59,677 bases of DNA. Source: DATEJJ01 sp039649115. GTDB lineage: Bacteria; Actinomycetota; Actinomycetes; Mycobacteriales; Micromonosporaceae. This document shows, one piece after another, positions 58,863-59,677 of this stretch. Every line of letters starts with the position of its first letter. Position 1 is the first letter of the stretch. The notes under the pieces were generated by a model. The model made no database searches and was not told the DNA's origin. It was given only the letters and a program-made list of their open reading frames with translations. The DNA lies in NCBI GenBank assembly GCA_039649115.1, contig JBBWZQ010000117.1:1-59677 (forward strand), read 5' to 3'. A program made the translations under genes and the position numbers.

Positions 58863-59677
58863 TCAAGGGCTGACCGGCCGCGCGTCGATGTCCAGCGCGA
58901 GTGCGGTCTCCGGATCGAACCAGCGCCGGTGGTCCTGTCCTATGTGGAGCCAGACCACGGCGCCGGGATCGGCGCGGTACGCCGCGGATTCCAGCACCTT
59001 CACCTGCTGACCGGCGAGGTCGACGGTGAGCAGTGTGGCCGAACCGAGCGGCTCGAAAACCTGTACGGTCGCCGGTACGGCTCCGGGCGCGTCCGGACCG
59101 GCGAGCGCGATCGACTCGGCGCGGATGCCGAGCCGGACCGGCTTTCCGGCGTACGGGGCGAGTTGCTCCGGGGCCGGGATCGACGTCCCGTCGAGGGTGA
59201 ACCGAACCGAGCCGTCCACGACGACGGTGCCGGAGAGGAAGTTCATCGGGGGGCTGCCGAGGAACCCGCCGACGAACTCGGTCGCCGGCCGGTCGTACAC
59301 GGACAGGGGACCGGCGACCTGTTCGACCCTGCCCTCCCTCATCACCGCGACGCGGTCGCCGAGGGACAGCGCCTCGATCTGGTCGTGCGTGACGTAGAGG
59401 GTGGTCGTGCCGAGCTCACCCACCAGCTTCTTCAGCTCGGCGCGGAAGCGCAGGCGCAGCAGCGCGTCCAGATTGGACAGTGGTTCGTCCATCAGCAGTA
59501 CGTCCGCCTCCACCACGATGGCGCGGGCCACCGCGACCCGCTGCCGCTGCCCGCCGGACAGCTGGGACGGATAGCGGTCGAGGTACTCGGACAGGCGCAG
59601 CAGCTCGGCCGCCCAGGCCACCTTGGCACGGATCTGGTCCCCGTGTACGTGGCGCATGGCCAGGCCGAAGCCGATGT
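58863..59677 (-). CDS. Sugar ABC transporter ATP-binding protein, MsmK/UgpC type (5' end cut)
   Basis: 271 codons in frame to the window edge, lacking Walker A. Visible: LSGGQRQRVAVARAI (signature), VLLMDEPLSNLDALLR (Walker B), YVTHDQIEALSLGDRVAVMREG (H-loop), then the C-terminal TOBE regulatory domain (GFLGSPPMNFLSG to VVWLHIGQDHRRWFD). These ATPases energise CUT1 disaccharide or oligosaccharide importers and are often shared. With the GH6 gene next door, cello-oligosaccharide uptake is a fair inference. Confidence 0.92.
   Translation of the reverse strand, partial: IGFGLAMRHVHGDQIRAKVAWAAELLRLSEYLDRYPSQLSGGQRQRVAVARAIVVEADVLLMDEPLSNLDALLRLRFRAELKKLVGELGTTTLYVTHDQIEALSLGDRVAVMREGRVEQVAGPLSVYDRPATEFVGGFLGSPPMNFLSGTVVVDGSVRFTLDGTSIPAPEQLAPYAGKPVRLGIRAESIALAGPDAPGAVPATVQVFEPLGSATLLTVDLAGQQVKVLESAAYRADPGAVVWLHIGQDHRRWFDPETALALDIDARPVSP

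Noticed and set aside
1..59677. tRNA, rRNA, CRISPR arrays or transposases
   Set aside because: None was recognised by eye: no repeat-spacer pattern, no tRNA-like cloverleaf and no DDE or serine recombinase motif. A tRNAscan or Rfam run would be the proper test.

Overview
The window is very GC-rich with strong third-position GC. It has many GTG and TTG starts, SARP/AfsR regulators, secreted polysaccharide enzymes, an LCP protein and a type VII secretion (EccB) relic. This points to a filamentous actinobacterium, most likely Micromonosporaceae or a near relative. The species cannot be told from the sequence alone.

Layout: (1) 1-4.4 kb: the end of a GNAT acetyltransferase, a Tat-exported GH2 glycosidase, a DUF4253 protein and a decayed RCC1-repeat gene. 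(2) 4.3-10.9 kb: a Pel-like exopolysaccharide cassette (secreted DUF4874/DUF4832 protein, GHL15-like putative glycosidase, PelG-like flippase, PelF glycosyltransferase) followed by a small ABM-domain protein. (3) 11-14.4 kb: a secreted esterase, a prenyltransferase/squalene-cyclase-like toroid protein and a secreted phospholipase-D-like enzyme. (4) 14.6-20.7 kb: two SARP-NB-ARC-TPR regulators. (5) 20.9-28.1 kb: a RiPP gene cluster. (6) 28.1-33.4 kb: an LCP ligase, a membrane-anchored CBM protein, and a histidine kinase and response regulator with EccB-like remnants between them. (7) 33.5-38.3 kb: an XRE-NB-ARC-TPR regulator and an OmpR-type two-component system. (8) 38.3-44.8 kb: a beta-propeller lipoprotein, an LpqC-type esterase, a NarL-type two-component system and a DrrAB-type ABC exporter. 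(9) 45-59.7 kb: a mixed region with a dehalogenase-like hydrolase, DUF1835, a TPR protein, a membrane protein with its own two-component system, a lipoprotein, an LLM oxidoreductase, a UbiB-family kinase, a beta-hydroxyacid dehydrogenase, a GH6 cellulase and part of a sugar ABC ATPase.

The most interesting locus is the RiPP cluster. A 56-residue precursor (leader MSDTELARS, C-terminus GSHGSCI) is followed by an FxsB-type radical SAM/SPASM enzyme, an HExxH-type peptide beta-hydroxylase, an aminoglycoside-phosphotransferase-like kinase, a HopA1-like lyase and an MFS exporter. Kinase plus HopA1-like lyase is the split Ser/Thr dehydration pair known from thioamitides and class V lanthipeptides. 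FxsB plus HExxH is the toolkit of cyclophane-type RiPPs. Finding both behind one precursor suggests a peptide with C-C crosslinks, beta-hydroxylation and dehydroamino acids or lanthionine together. A transthyretin-like gene and the precursor form a duplicated unit whose first copy has decayed. A stem-loop just upstream of the Shine-Dalgarno site is conserved in both copies. The adjacent SARP genes are candidate regulators.

The window is also rich in regulators: four two-component systems and three NB-ARC/TPR regulators in about 37 kb. No tRNA, rRNA, CRISPR array or intact insertion sequence was recognised.
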